A DNA stretch of 64,000 bases from Streptococcus sp. X13SY08 (GTDB taxonomy: Bacteria > Bacillota > Bacilli > Lactobacillales > Streptococcaceae): positions 1-64,000 of the forward strand of contig NZ_LFYO02000002.1 in NCBI RefSeq assembly GCF_001182825.2, written 5' to 3'. The notes below the pieces were generated by a model. It was not told the origin of the DNA. It searched no databases and saw nothing but the letters and a program-made list of their open reading frames with translations. Below are positions 27,278 to 36,821 of this stretch, one piece after another. Each line of letters begins with the position of its first letter. The first letter of the stretch is position 1. Position numbers and translations under genes: made by a program.

Positions 27278-28213
27278 ATGTCTAAATTTTTAGTCTTTGG
27301 TCATCAAAATCCAGATACGGATGCGATTGCATCATCTTACGGTTGGGCTTACTTGGAGCGCACAGCTTGGGGACGTGATGCCGAAGCGGTAGCACTTGGC
27401 ACACCAAACGAAGAAACAGCTTTTGCTCTTGAGTACTTTGGTGTGACGGCACCGCGCGTGGTGGATTCAGCAGTGGCCGAAGGCGTGAGCCAAGTCATCT
27501 TGACAGACCACAACGAGTTCCAACAGTCTATCGCTGATATCTGTGAAGTGGAAGTAGCAGCTGTTATTGACCATCACCGTGTGGCAAACTTTGAAACAGC
27601 AAATCCTCTCTTCATGCGCTTAGAGCCAGTTGGTTCAGCATCCTCAATCGTCTACCGTGCTGCTAAAGAAGCTGGTGTGGAATTACCTCGCGAAGTTGCA
27701 GGTCTTCTTTTGTCAGGTCTCATTTCAGATACTCTTCTTTTGAAATCTCCAACTACTCACGCTTCTGATCCACAAGTAGCAGCAGAATTGGCTGAAATTG
27801 CTGGAGTAAATTTGGAAGAATATGGCTTGGCACTCTTAAAAGCTGGTACAGACTTGGCAAGCAAATCTGCAGAAGAATTAATTGATATCGATGCGAAAAC
27901 CTTTGAATTAAATGGCAATCCAGTTCGTGTTGCTCAAGTCAATACAGTGGATATCGCTGAAGTTTTAGAACGTCAAGAAGAAATCGAAGCAGCCATCTTA
28001 GAAGCTATCGCATCAGAAGGTTATTCGGACTTTGTCCTCATGATTACGGATATTGTGAATTCAAACTCTGAAATTTTGGCACTCGGAACCAACATGGATA
28101 AGGTAGAGGCAGCTTTCAATTTCACCCTTGAAAATAACCATGCCTTTCTTGCAGGTGCCGTTTCACGTAAAAAACAAGTTGTGCCACAATTGACAGACAG
28201 CTTCAATGCTTAG
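27278..28213 (+). CDS. ppaC: Manganese-dependent inorganic pyrophosphatase
   Basis: A family II (DHH) pyrophosphatase of 311 aa that removes PPi from biosynthetic reactions. Metal-binding motifs are GHQNPDTDA at 8-16, LTDHNE near 75 and DHHRVANF near 97. The C-terminal DHHA2 domain ends with the substrate-binding [10 protein letters not shown]. Codon bias is strong. A -10 TAAAAT and AGAGG ribosome site precede it. Confidence 0.97.
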   Translation: MSKFLVFGHQNPDTDAIASSYGWAYLERTAWGRDAEAVALGTPNEETAFALEYFGVTAPRVVDSAVAEGVSQVILTDHNEFQQSIADICEVEVAAVIDHHRVANFETANPLFMRLEPVGSASSIVYRAAKEAGVELPREVAGLLLSGLISDTLLLKSPTTHASDPQVAAELAEIAGVNLEEYGLALLKAGTDLASKSAEELIDIDAKTFELNGNPVRVAQVNTVDIAEVLERQEEIEAAILEAIASEGYSDFVLMITDIVNSNSEILALGTNMDKVEAAFNFTLENNHAFLAGAVSRKKQVVPQLTDSFNA

Positions 28214-28282
28214 TGAAATGGAAGATGGCTCCGATGGCAGTCGTTCGCATATAAATGAAATAAAAGAAAAATATACTTATGC

Positions 28283-28326
28283 GACCAGTTTTCTGTACAT
28301 ACCAGAAGGCTGGTCCTTTCGTTTTT
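28283..28326 (+). terminator. ppaC terminator
   Basis: gaccag ... ctggtc has an inner ttctg/cagaa stem and is followed by CTTTCGTTTTT. Confidence 0.75.
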
Positions 28327-28464
28327 AATGAATTCTCATTTCATTGAAAACCAGATAGGATGTTTATCAATAGCACTTATCCCCTCATTTCTTCAGGGAC
28401 CTTCATTTATGAACGGAAGTGGATTCTTTTAGACTTCTGGGTAAAATGAAATTAGTCACTATAG
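28327..28464. other. Non-coding stretch between ppaC and the transglutaminase-like gene, left part
   Basis: No gene recognised. The stretch is part of a 530-bp gap whose right part holds a terminator-like hairpin. Confidence 0.4.
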
Positions 28465-28515
28465 GCATTATCTGCGAATGTTCCTTTTTGGGACACGGAA
28501 TGGATAATGCTTTTT
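28465..28515 (+). ncRNA. Terminator-like hairpin ending a possible small RNA
   Basis: gcattatc (28465-28472) and gataatgc (28503-28510) close an extended stem whose apical part is tgttcc-ttttt-gggaca. Five T's follow. It is unrelated to the ppaC terminator, which already lies 140 bp upstream. A short RNA made from the gap and ending here is possible; an upstream promoter is not clear. Confidence 0.35.
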
Positions 28516-28652
28516 CCGAGTAGTTCAGTCTATTCGTCGATTTATCTATCTGAATAACCTTATAAGTTTCACTTTTTCGGCGCCAAGAGGTAGACTATTT
28601 ATTCTTATCTCAACAAGAGTGATACAAAAAATCCAAAAAAGCATAAACACTA

Positions 28653-28680
28653 TTTACACATATGTACAAAAAGATAAAAT
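28653..28680 (+). promoter_or_regulatory. Promoter of the transglutaminase-like surface protein
   Basis: -35 TTTACA (28653-28658), a 16-nt spacer and -10 TAAAAT (28675-28680). AAAGGA lies in the leader. Confidence 0.6.
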
Positions 28681-28742
28681 GTTCAAGTTGAGAAAATTTC
28701 ACAAAAGAATAAATGGATTAAAGAAAGGAAAAAAGTGAAAAA

Positions 28743-30664
28743 ATGAAAAAGAATATAAATCGTTTCTCGCTTAGAAAATTTAAAAATGGAGTTGCTTCTG
28801 TTATTGTTGCTACTGCTATCTTCGAAGGGATTGTGCCAGTAGTAGCTAGTGCAGAAACGTTAAGTATTCCCACTGATCAGGTCGAATCACCGTATAAAAG
28901 CATTTTGGATAGAGAAGCTGAACGCATCAATCAGTTAAATGACGACTTTGATGCTATTGAAGATAAATTTGTCGGAGAAGAAGTCATCGAATTAGTCAAT
29001 GAGTATCAAAGACTGTCTAGATTAAGCGATTTAAATGAAACTCATATTGCTGGGTTTAGATCTTAAGTCGAGTATTTTGAAAAGAATACTTTTAAAGTTG
29101 CAGAATTGAAGAAATCTTTGGAAGATAAGATTTGGGAATTAGATGGATTAACATTTGGCGAAAAAGTTGATTTTGTCAATAAAATGAAAGAAGAAGCTAG
29201 CGAGGAAGAAGTTCAAAAGATCTTCTCAGAAGCAACAATCTCGTCAAATGAAAAAGCTATTGCATTAGACCAAGAACTTGAAGCAATGAAAGAACAATTG
29301 CATGCATATCTTAATAATCCAAGTGTTTCTCCAGAAACTCAAGGTTGGCTTAAAAACAATTTAGACAATAACCAATACGGAAATCATTTGCACTTGTATA
29401 AAGATATGCTTCGAGTAGTTAAAGAAGAGCTGGAAAATGCTGAAAAAATAGCAATAAGGTTCCTACAACTTACACGATTCGATACGTTGGTCCATCTGGG
29501 GAAACTATCCAGCAGACACCAATTGTCAAAGACGGCTTTATTGGAGAGGAAGTAGTTGTCAAACCTGAAAACCTTGATGAAAACTATGAAAATTTAGATG
29601 ACGAATCTAAAACGATTACCCTAAAAGAAAATGAAGCAAATGAAGTTCTCTTCAAGGTGGGTCCTTCAAGAGAAAAAATGTCCCTAAAAGAATTCCTATC
29701 ACGAGAAGTAGATTTTAAACATCCAGTGAAGTACAAAAATGTAGATTTCACTGGCAGACAAGATGATCTAGAAGATCTCGTTGTGAAGAAAGTCTATGAG
29801 GGGGCAGAAACTACAGGTGTCTTTTATGGAACGAAAGATCAAGCGGATTTAGTATACCAGCATATGATCAATGGCTCATTCCAAGGAGCTTATTTCAGAC
29901 ACGCTGAAATCAAAGTGCAACCACCCGTTTATCTTGAAAATGGTAAGTATCAATTAGAAATCAAATTTGGGTATAGAGAAGAGCTGGATTACATCCGGCA
30001 AGGAGAAAAGAAAGTTACTGAATTTTACGAAAAATACAAAGACATCGCAAAAACTGATCTTGAGCGAGAAAAACTGATTCATGATTGGTTATTATTGAAT
30101 GCTAGCGCAAGAAATGTAGCACCTACTGAAGAACATTATCCATGGGTCTATAATACAAATAAACATGTAAGAATACATTCTCCGGCTTCAATTTTTATTG
30201 ATGGGGAGGGAGTTTGTTTGACCTATACAACTGCTTTTGCGCGTATGGCTGAGAGATTTGGAATAGATGTGCGAGTGGTTCATGGGTATTCAGCTATGAC
30301 TTCCTCAGCTAAAGCAACATCAATAGATTTAGCTAAGCAGAAATTTAAAAATATTGATACGAGTACTTATAGTGAGGCTAATTTAAATCATGCTTGGAAT
30401 CTTGTGAAAATTGAAGATAAGTGGTATCATGTCAATACTTATCATACTGATAATATGCTAAAAAACTGGCAACAAGAAAATCCTTATATGTATTTCTTGA
30501 AATCTGATTCCGTTTTTGAAGAAAATAAAATAGCCTTAAAACCTAACAGAAATTATTACATCTTAAAAGCCTGAAACAATAGAACTCTCGAAAAAGCAAA
30601 TGAGTCTTATGACGCAGATTTTAGCAAGATGCCAAATTTAGCTGAACAAGACATTGTAAAATAA
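28743..30664 (+). pseudogene. Secreted transglutaminase-like protein, three lesions
   Basis: The reassembled gene would encode about 640 aa. The signal peptide has a YSIRK-like motif (FSLRKFKNGVASVIVATAIF). A helical region follows, with LTFGEKVDFVNKMKEEASEE resembling bacterial three-helix modules. Next come a MucBP-like strand domain (YTIRYVGPSGETIQQTPIV) and a transglutaminase-like domain with Cys in GEGVCLTYTTAFARM, His in NHAWNLVKI and Asp in VNTYHTDNM. Lesions are TAA at 29064-29066 in frame, a missing A in the run at 29443-29448, and TGA at 30572-30574 in frame, followed by TLEKANESYDADFSKMPN to 30664. No LPXTG anchor is seen. Confidence 0.78.
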
Positions 30665-30760
30665 TAAGCATAAGACTTATGTTAAAAAATATTCGTGTGA
30701 TGTAAAATGCCAAATCAAATTTGATCATTATATATCAATTTACGTCAAGGCAGCATATAA

Positions 30761-30793
30761 AAAAAGTGATTTTCATTTTGAAAATCACTTTTT
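30761..30793 (+). terminator. Terminator downstream of the transglutaminase-like gene
   Basis: aaaaagtgattttc pairs perfectly over 14 bp with gaaaatcacttttt, with a 5-nt loop. Confidence 0.8.
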
Positions 30794-31110
30794 AATGTTT
30801 TTTGAAGACAAGAAAGATGAAGTGTGGCTGTCATCATGATGTCTGTTGAGAAGCTGTCATTCTCTATCACATCATGAAACAGTATTGGGAAACTTTCGAC
30901 ATAGATAACTCATGACTCTCGGACAATCCCTTATGGTCTTGAATTTTTAGGGAAACTCGTGAACTTAGGAAAATGTTTTTCTCAGAGAGTTCTTTAAAGT
31001 AATCTTTTATGATTACCATTTCTATCAACTAGTGTATCTTTGTTTTCAAGAGAATGAGCAAAAAATTATTTAAATTGCTAGATGATTATTATTCTCCTGA
31101 TTTTGAATAG

Positions 31111-31141
31111 AAGAAAAGAGAGAATCAATCTGATTCTCTCT
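31111..31141 (-). terminator. lysS terminator
   Basis: agagagaatca and tgattctctct form an 11-bp stem with a 3-nt loop. The T run is on the minus strand, 86 bp after the lysS stop. Confidence 0.7.
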
Positions 31142-31226
31142 TCTACTTAATCGCTCATTACCCATTATGTTGATAAGAGTCCTTTTCCATCTAGCATTGA
31201 GGTGTAGTTTAGGATTAGAAATTTGT

Positions 31227-32729
<1,503 letters not shown>

Positions 32730-32801
32730 CTATAAAAAAGTCTGTTCTTTTTATTTTATCATAGATTAGACAAAAAAGCAGGAAAAGTTGAGCCAGACAG
32801 G

Positions 32802-32831
32802 AAAAAACATGGACCAGATGATCCATGTTTT
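32802..32831 (-). terminator. Terminator of the popT-ybaK operon
   Basis: On the minus strand aaaacatgga and tccatgtttt form a 10-bp stem followed by T's, just after the ybaK stop. Confidence 0.75.
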
Positions 32832-32834
32832 GGT

Positions 32835-33308
32835 TTATTGGGCTAAATCTGCAAAGCTGGCACCCACAAAATCTGCTAGTAGCTGACTGTCGATGCGAAT
32901 AGAGCGACCTATTTCTCCTGCTGAGACGATCAGTGTTCCTTTGTCAGCCGCTGATTGGTCAATATAAATGGGAAAAGCGTGTTTTTGACGAATACCGACG
33001 GGATTATTAGCGCCGTGGATATAGCCTGTTGTCTTTTCAAGATCCTTTTGGGGAATTATGCTGGCTTTTTTATTGCCAGAAATTTTGGCTAATTTTTTCT
33101 CAGACAAATGCTCTGTGATGGGTAAAATTCCAATAATCGGACCAGTCTTATCCCCAGTTAGGGCAAGGGTTTTGTAGATATCTGATTCTTTTATACCCTC
33201 TGGTAAAACTCCTTCAAAAGCATTTAAAACTAAGCTATCGTGTGGAATCTTTGCCTTGTCTAGAATTTGATCCACTAGGGTCTTCTTGACTTTTGTCTTC
33301 TTACTCAT
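32835..33308 (-). CDS. ybaK: YbaK/EbsC-type Cys-tRNA(Pro) deacylase
   Basis: A 157-aa YbaK/ProX-domain protein that hydrolyses mischarged Cys-tRNA(Pro). Typical elements are KTLALTGDKTGPIIGILPI, the catalytic lysine region KKLAKISGNKKASII, GYIHGANNPVGIRQKHAFPIY and the closing SAGEIGRSIRI. It overlaps the popT-like gene by 4 nt, so the two are translationally coupled, with no obvious functional link. Confidence 0.92.
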   Translation of the reverse strand: MSKKTKVKKTLVDQILDKAKIPHDSLVLNAFEGVLPEGIKESDIYKTLALTGDKTGPIIGILPITEHLSEKKLAKISGNKKASIIPQKDLEKTTGYIHGANNPVGIRQKHAFPIYIDQSAADKGTLIVSAGEIGRSIRIDSQLLADFVGASFADLAQ

Positions 33309-34150
33309 TTGTATTTTTCCTCAAGTTTGCTCATCCAAAGTCCCAACCAAATACCGAGTACAAAGAGAAGCGCAGCCATTGCCCACGTACCAAAACCGGC
33401 TCCAAGATAAGAAATAATAGATTCTTTGCTACTTGGGTTTGGAATGAGAATGAGAAGGGTACTGGAAAGGACAATTCCAATGATGAAGTGATAGACACGT
33501 GAATGGAAGTTCTTTAGGGCATAATCCATGGCTTTGGAAAAGAGGAGAATGGCAAGGATACCACCAATAGCAATGGGTAAAAAAGTACCCGCTAAATCTA
33601 ATTTTTTAAAGCCTGTAAGCATAGGTGCGTAGAGCCCTAAGATAAGCAGTAAATTAGAAGGGCTGAGGCCAGGGACCAACACACCAAGTGCAATCAAGGC
33701 TCCAGCTAAGATAAAGGATGCAAAATTAGCCGGTAAGGTTCCTACCAAATCATTCAAGGAATACAAGAAGAACCCTGAAATGATAAATGTTCCAATTAAC
33801 CATAACCAATCTGCCGTGTCTCTTGAAGAGCGCTTGCTAGATTCTTTCCAGAGACTTGGCAATGTCCCAACAATGGCACCCGCAAATCCCCAGAGAACTG
33901 GAACTTGATAATGAGTCAATAAGAAATCGACTGGAAATGAAAACAAAGCTATTCCAAGGATTCCTCCTATTCCCACAGGAATAAAGAAAAGAACGTTTTC
34001 TACAAAGTTTTCACGGATATGGGCTAAAAAACCAATTAATCGTTCATAAATACCTAAAATAGCAGCGAGTACGCCACCAGAAACGCCTGGTAAAATAAAG
34101 CCCAGAGCAATAATCATGCCTTTGATGATTCTTGAAATCCAAGAAGCCAT
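33305..34150 (-). CDS. popT: DUF368 membrane protein, polyprenyl-phosphate transporter family (PopT)
   Basis: A 281-aa polytopic protein with eight or more hydrophobic segments. The two conserved DUF368 repeats are GFILPGVSGGVLAAILGIYE near residue 17 and ALGVLVPGLSPSNLLLILG near 160. DUF368 proteins were shown to recycle undecaprenyl phosphate across the membrane, a step shared by peptidoglycan and other wall polymers. The frame opens 12 nt earlier at TTG, but GGAGG fits the ATG at 34150. Confidence 0.88.
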   Translation of the reverse strand: MASWISRIIKGMIIALGFILPGVSGGVLAAILGIYERLIGFLAHIRENFVENVLFFIPVGIGGILGIALFSFPVDFLLTHYQVPVLWGFAGAIVGTLPSLWKESSKRSSRDTADWLWLIGTFIISGFFLYSLNDLVGTLPANFASFILAGALIALGVLVPGLSPSNLLLILGLYAPMLTGFKKLDLAGTFLPIAIGGILAILLFSKAMDYALKNFHSRVYHFIIGIVLSSTLLILIPNPSSKESIISYLGAGFGTWAMAALLFVLGIWLGLWMSKLEEKYK

Positions 34151-34203
34151 AATTTCCTCCAAAAAAATGTGATACTTTATTGTACCACATTTTTGAAAGG
34201 GGT

Positions 34204-34752
34204 CTATACTTTAAAAAAGCTAGGACGTGCTTTAAACAGGATAACCAGTAAAATCAAACAGATAATAGTTGAAGGTAGGATATAACTCATATTGTACTGA
34301 AGAGAATAGAGCCAAACTGGAATACCTTTAGGAGCATAATCACCGTAGAAGATGACTCCTGAGAGGAAATTCCCTAAAAAGCGGAAGAGTCCACCGACCA
34401 GACTTGCCAATGTCATGATGAGGACAGCTTTAGAACCAGTATTTTCCTGTTTGAGAGATGTGGCGAAGAGTCCGGCAAAACCAACTCCAGCATAGGCTAC
34501 AGCATAATCAAGGAAGATCTGGAAAATATTGAGAAAGTAGCCACCATAAAAGAGCTGAATGGAGCCCACGATAGCACCTGTTACCAATCCTGTAGCAAAT
34601 CCATGGCGAAGCGCCAAGAGCAAGATTGGTAGCATAACCAAGGAGATAGAGCCACCTTGAGGCAAAGTATAAAGGGGAAGACGATCTAGGATGAGAGCAA
34701 TGGCGGCAAAAATAGCGATTTCTGCAAGGATACGTAGTCGAGACTGGAACAT
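34204..34752 (-). CDS. thiT: Thiamine ECF transporter S-component
   Basis: A 182-aa membrane protein with six hydrophobic segments, the thiamine-binding subunit that docks on the shared EcfAA'T module (not in this window). Characteristic ThiT segments are PLYTLPQGGSISLVMLPILL and ALRHGFATGLVTGAIVG near the N terminus, and the W/Y-rich GDYAPKGIPVWLYSLQYNMSY around residue 145 that forms the thiamine pocket. Its mRNA leader carries a TPP riboswitch. It scavenges thiamine when TPP is low. Confidence 0.95.
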   Translation of the reverse strand: MFQSRLRILAEIAIFAAIALILDRLPLYTLPQGGSISLVMLPILLLALRHGFATGLVTGAIVGSIQLFYGGYFLNIFQIFLDYAVAYAGVGFAGLFATSLKQENTGSKAVLIMTLASLVGGLFRFLGNFLSGVIFYGDYAPKGIPVWLYSLQYNMSYILPSTIICLILLVILFKARPSFFKV

Positions 34753-34759
34753 AAAAAAA

Positions 34760-34780
34760 CTCCTTCTAAATACAAAGGAG
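34760..34780 (-). promoter_or_regulatory. Ribosome-site-masking hairpin of the thiT riboswitch
   Basis: In the RNA, CUCCUU (34780-34775) can pair with the thiT Shine-Dalgarno AAGGAG (34765-34760) across a 9-nt loop, followed by seven U's and the AUG. The same CUCCUU belongs to a 10-nt segment (34772-34781) complementary to ACAAAGGAGC at 34873-34882 at the 5' edge of the aptamer. The two pairings exclude each other. Confidence 0.75.
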
Positions 34781-34799
34781 CTCTGCTTTTTAGCAAGTT

Positions 34800-34884
34800 A
34801 TCAACACAATCCCTACGCTAGTCCTAACTAGATCAGGTTTGAGGATTTCGCTTACGCGATCTCAGCCAAGGCGCTCCTTTGTGA
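34800..34884 (-). promoter_or_regulatory. TPP (THI-box) riboswitch aptamer
   Basis: The minus strand carries the conserved THI elements CTGAGA, ACCTGATCTAGTTAGGACTA and GCGTAGGGA, with P1 formed by CACAA (34883-34879) and TTGTG (34809-34805). It lies directly upstream of thiT, and thiamine pyrophosphate binding is expected to repress thiT. Confidence 0.95.
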
Positions 34885-34910
34885 ATATATAATTGTAGAA
34901 ATAGTATAGC

Positions 34911-35777
34911 CTATTTTTCAGGAACTGTAAAGAGCTTTTGATAAACTGCATTTGGTTCCTTGAGGGGAGTAATCAAATTCAAATCTAAATGGTGTCTAAA
35001 ACCATTGACATAGCCACGAGAAGTGTATTGATGCAAATCATAGTCCAAATTGGTATTTGGCGCGGCATCATAGTAGCCCGAGTCGTTACCGTATGTTGGA
35101 ATCCAAACGGAATCAAACTTCTCTGTTGAAATACTGTGCTCTTCCATGAAGTAAGTTCCTATGTAAATACCGATGTTTTTAGCTCCCAAGTCCACTAATT
35201 CTTGGCGGAAAGCTTCTACACCCGCATTCATATCGTCCATGGTTTTCTCTTCTACATCAAGCCAGTAAAAAGTTGGGTGGTAAGGAGAAGCTGCTTCATA
35301 GAAGGTTTTAGCTTCGGCTTTCATCTTTTTCTCACTGTTTCCTGTTACGTAGGCATATACTGCTACTGGAATGCCACGTGCTTGGAATTCTTTGATATGA
35401 GTTTTAAACGATTTATCCAAACCATTTTTGTCAGAAGCGTTATTATCTTTTTTTGTGTGTGAACCAGATTGGACGCGCACAATGACACCTGAAATGTTGG
35501 CTGCTAAAACATCATAGTCCATATCGGCTGGAAGTTGCCAGCCAGATACATCAATAATGGGTTTCATCTCCAGAGGATCTTCAATGTAAACAGGGCTAGC
35601 ACTGTAGGCCGCCGTGGAAGAAGAGACTTCAGAGGAGGTGGATAGAACTCCCGTGGTTGTAGATGGTTGTGTCAGGTCTTGTGAAGTGCTTTGAGCATAT
35701 CCTCTAGTCACAAGTATGAGTCCAGTGAAAAAGAGGAAAAAGGCAATCACAAAGATAGGTTTAATTTTCTTTCTCAT
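34911..35777 (-). CDS. Secreted GH25 lysozyme-family muramidase
   Basis: A 288-aa protein. An N-terminal hydrophobic anchor or signal peptide (about 6-27) is followed by a Ser/Thr-rich linker (30-65). The GH25 catalytic domain (about 75-285) has the acid residues in PIIDVSGWQ near 76 and FYWLDVEEKTMDD near 175. It would cleave the glycan strand of peptidoglycan. No cell-wall-binding repeats are seen. The gene begins 8 nt after a -10 box with no ribosome site, and ends just upstream of the riboswitch of thiT. Confidence 0.9.
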   Translation of the reverse strand: MRKKIKPIFVIAFFLFFTGLILVTRGYAQSTSQDLTQPSTTTGVLSTSSEVSSSTAAYSASPVYIEDPLEMKPIIDVSGWQLPADMDYDVLAANISGVIVRVQSGSHTKKDNNASDKNGLDKSFKTHIKEFQARGIPVAVYAYVTGNSEKKMKAEAKTFYEAASPYHPTFYWLDVEEKTMDDMNAGVEAFRQELVDLGAKNIGIYIGTYFMEEHSISTEKFDSVWIPTYGNDSGYYDAAPNTNLDYDLHQYTSRGYVNGFRHHLDLNLITPLKEPNAVYQKLFTVPEK

Positions 35778-35784
35778 CGGGTAT

Positions 35785-35813
35785 ATTCTACATTAATCGA
35801 AATAAAAAATCAA
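35785..35813 (-). promoter_or_regulatory. GH25 lysozyme promoter, leaderless start
   Basis: On the minus strand: -35 TTGATT (35813-35808), a 17-nt spacer and -10 TAGAAT (35790-35785). The ATG begins at 35777, 8 nt after the -10. Confidence 0.65.
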
Positions 35814-35866
35814 AAAATATAAGCTAAAACCAACTATATTTAGTAATTATTAGAAGAAGGAGTGAG

Positions 35867-36360
35867 ATGAAGGTACAGAAATTGAGCTATATTGTGATGC
35901 TAAGTGCGCTATCTATCGTGCTGCGCGTCGCATTCGGTGCTTTTCCAAATATCAAGCCATTGACGGCTGTTTTCTTGATTAGCTTATGTTATCTTCCGTT
36001 GGTAGATAGCCTACTTATCATGGCTCTGACTATGGTGGGGAGTGGTTTTTTTGTTTGGGATGAGCCCCGCGATTGTCTGGCAGGTGTTGGCATATCTACT
36101 CATTATGCTGGTCTAGTACCATTTGTCCTCTTGAAAAAAGGCGAAAACTCCCTGTTTGGCTAGGTCCTTTCTGTGCCGGTCTAGCAGCATTTCTATATGG
36201 ATTTTTGATTAGTATTCCAACTTCTATGCAGTTTGGAGCTGATTTTTTGCCCTATTGGCTCAATGGGCTGAGCTTTGATGTCATGCATGCTCTATCTACT
36301 TTTTTCTTCTACCCATTTATTTATTCTATTTTTAGGAGATTTTATCATGAAAAAAATTAG
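35867..36360 (+). pseudogene. ECF transporter S-component, frameshifted
   Basis: A small S-component-like membrane protein. The start MKVQKLSYIVMLSALSIVLR follows GAAGGAG and leads through VAFGAFPNIKPLTAVFLISL. At a run of seven T (about 36046-36052) the frame should shift to give FGMSPAIVWQVLAYLLIMLV. A second shift near 36115-36125 is then needed to reach LEKRRKLPVWLGPFCAGLAA and the final helices to 36360. The substrate is unknown. The gene overlaps the DUF4430 lipoprotein gene by 14 nt, suggesting the two proteins work together. Confidence 0.72.
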
Positions 36361-36712
36361 TCTGATCCTTTGTTCACTTGTCACTCTGCTATTTTTAGGA
36401 GCATGTCACAACCAGTCGTCTGATGGCGAAAAAATGATTCCAGTTGCAGTCACTATCGAGGGAAATGGGAAATCACGTACCCAAGAGTTTCAAGTAGAAG
36501 AAGGAGATTCAGTCATGGACGTCATGGAAGACAATTATGACATTGAAGAAGATGGTGGCTTTATTACAGCTATTGATGGCGTGAGTGAAGATGCTTCAAA
36601 AAATCTTTATTGGCTCTATGATATTAATGGAAAAATGGCGGAAGTTGGTGCAGAAGAAGCTGTCCTTAAAGAAGGGGACAAGATTGCTTTCCGGCTTGAA
36701 GCGTTTAAATAA
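36347..36712 (+). CDS. Lipoprotein with DUF4430 (transcobalamin-C-like) domain
   Basis: A 121-aa lipoprotein. The signal peptide ends in LLFLGAC (lipobox, Cys near residue 16). The mature part is a single beta-grasp-like DUF4430 domain, a fold also found at the C terminus of transcobalamin. Family features are EFQVEEGDSVMDVMEDNYDI, DGGFITAIDGVSED, LYWLYDINGKMAEVGAEEAVL and GDKIAFRLE. AGGAG precedes the ATG at 36347. Coupling with an upstream ECF S-component suggests that it captures a ligand, possibly cobalamin-like, for uptake. That role is inferred. Confidence 0.85.
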   Translation: MKKISLILCSLVTLLFLGACHNQSSDGEKMIPVAVTIEGNGKSRTQEFQVEEGDSVMDVMEDNYDIEEDGGFITAIDGVSEDASKNLYWLYDINGKMAEVGAEEAVLKEGDKIAFRLEAFK

Positions 36713-36718
36713 AGGAAT

Positions 36719-36739
36719 AAAGGGCGCTAGCCCTTTTTT
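36719..36739 (+). terminator. Terminator of the S-component/DUF4430 operon
   Basis: aaagggc-gcta-gcccttt is followed by T's. Confidence 0.75.
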
Positions 36740-36763
36740 GCTCTGCTATTCTAAGAAGAAATA

Positions 36764-36772
36764 TGGTATAAT
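36764..36772 (+). promoter_or_regulatory. ftsW promoter (extended -10)
   Basis: TGGTATAAT lies about 50 nt before the ftsW ATG, with GAAGGTG as ribosome site. Confidence 0.6.
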
Positions 36773-36821
36773 GAAACAATATGAAAAAATGTAGATTATC
36801 CACGAGAACGAAGGTGTATGC

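Larger units (their letters stand above)
30665..31226. other. 560-bp non-coding gap downstream of the transglutaminase-like pseudogene
   Basis: Beyond two hairpins (annotated separately) no gene is recognised. An 18-codon frame, MSKKLFKLLDDYYSPDFE, lies at 31054-31110 just before the second hairpin. It has no clear ribosome site and may be a gene remnant or nothing. Confidence 0.45.

Noticed and set aside
31054..31110. Small peptide gene MSKKLFKLLDDYYSPDFE just before a hairpin
   Set aside because: It has no clear ribosome site, and the hairpin's T run faces the minus strand and belongs to lysS. It is kept only as a remark in the gap entry.
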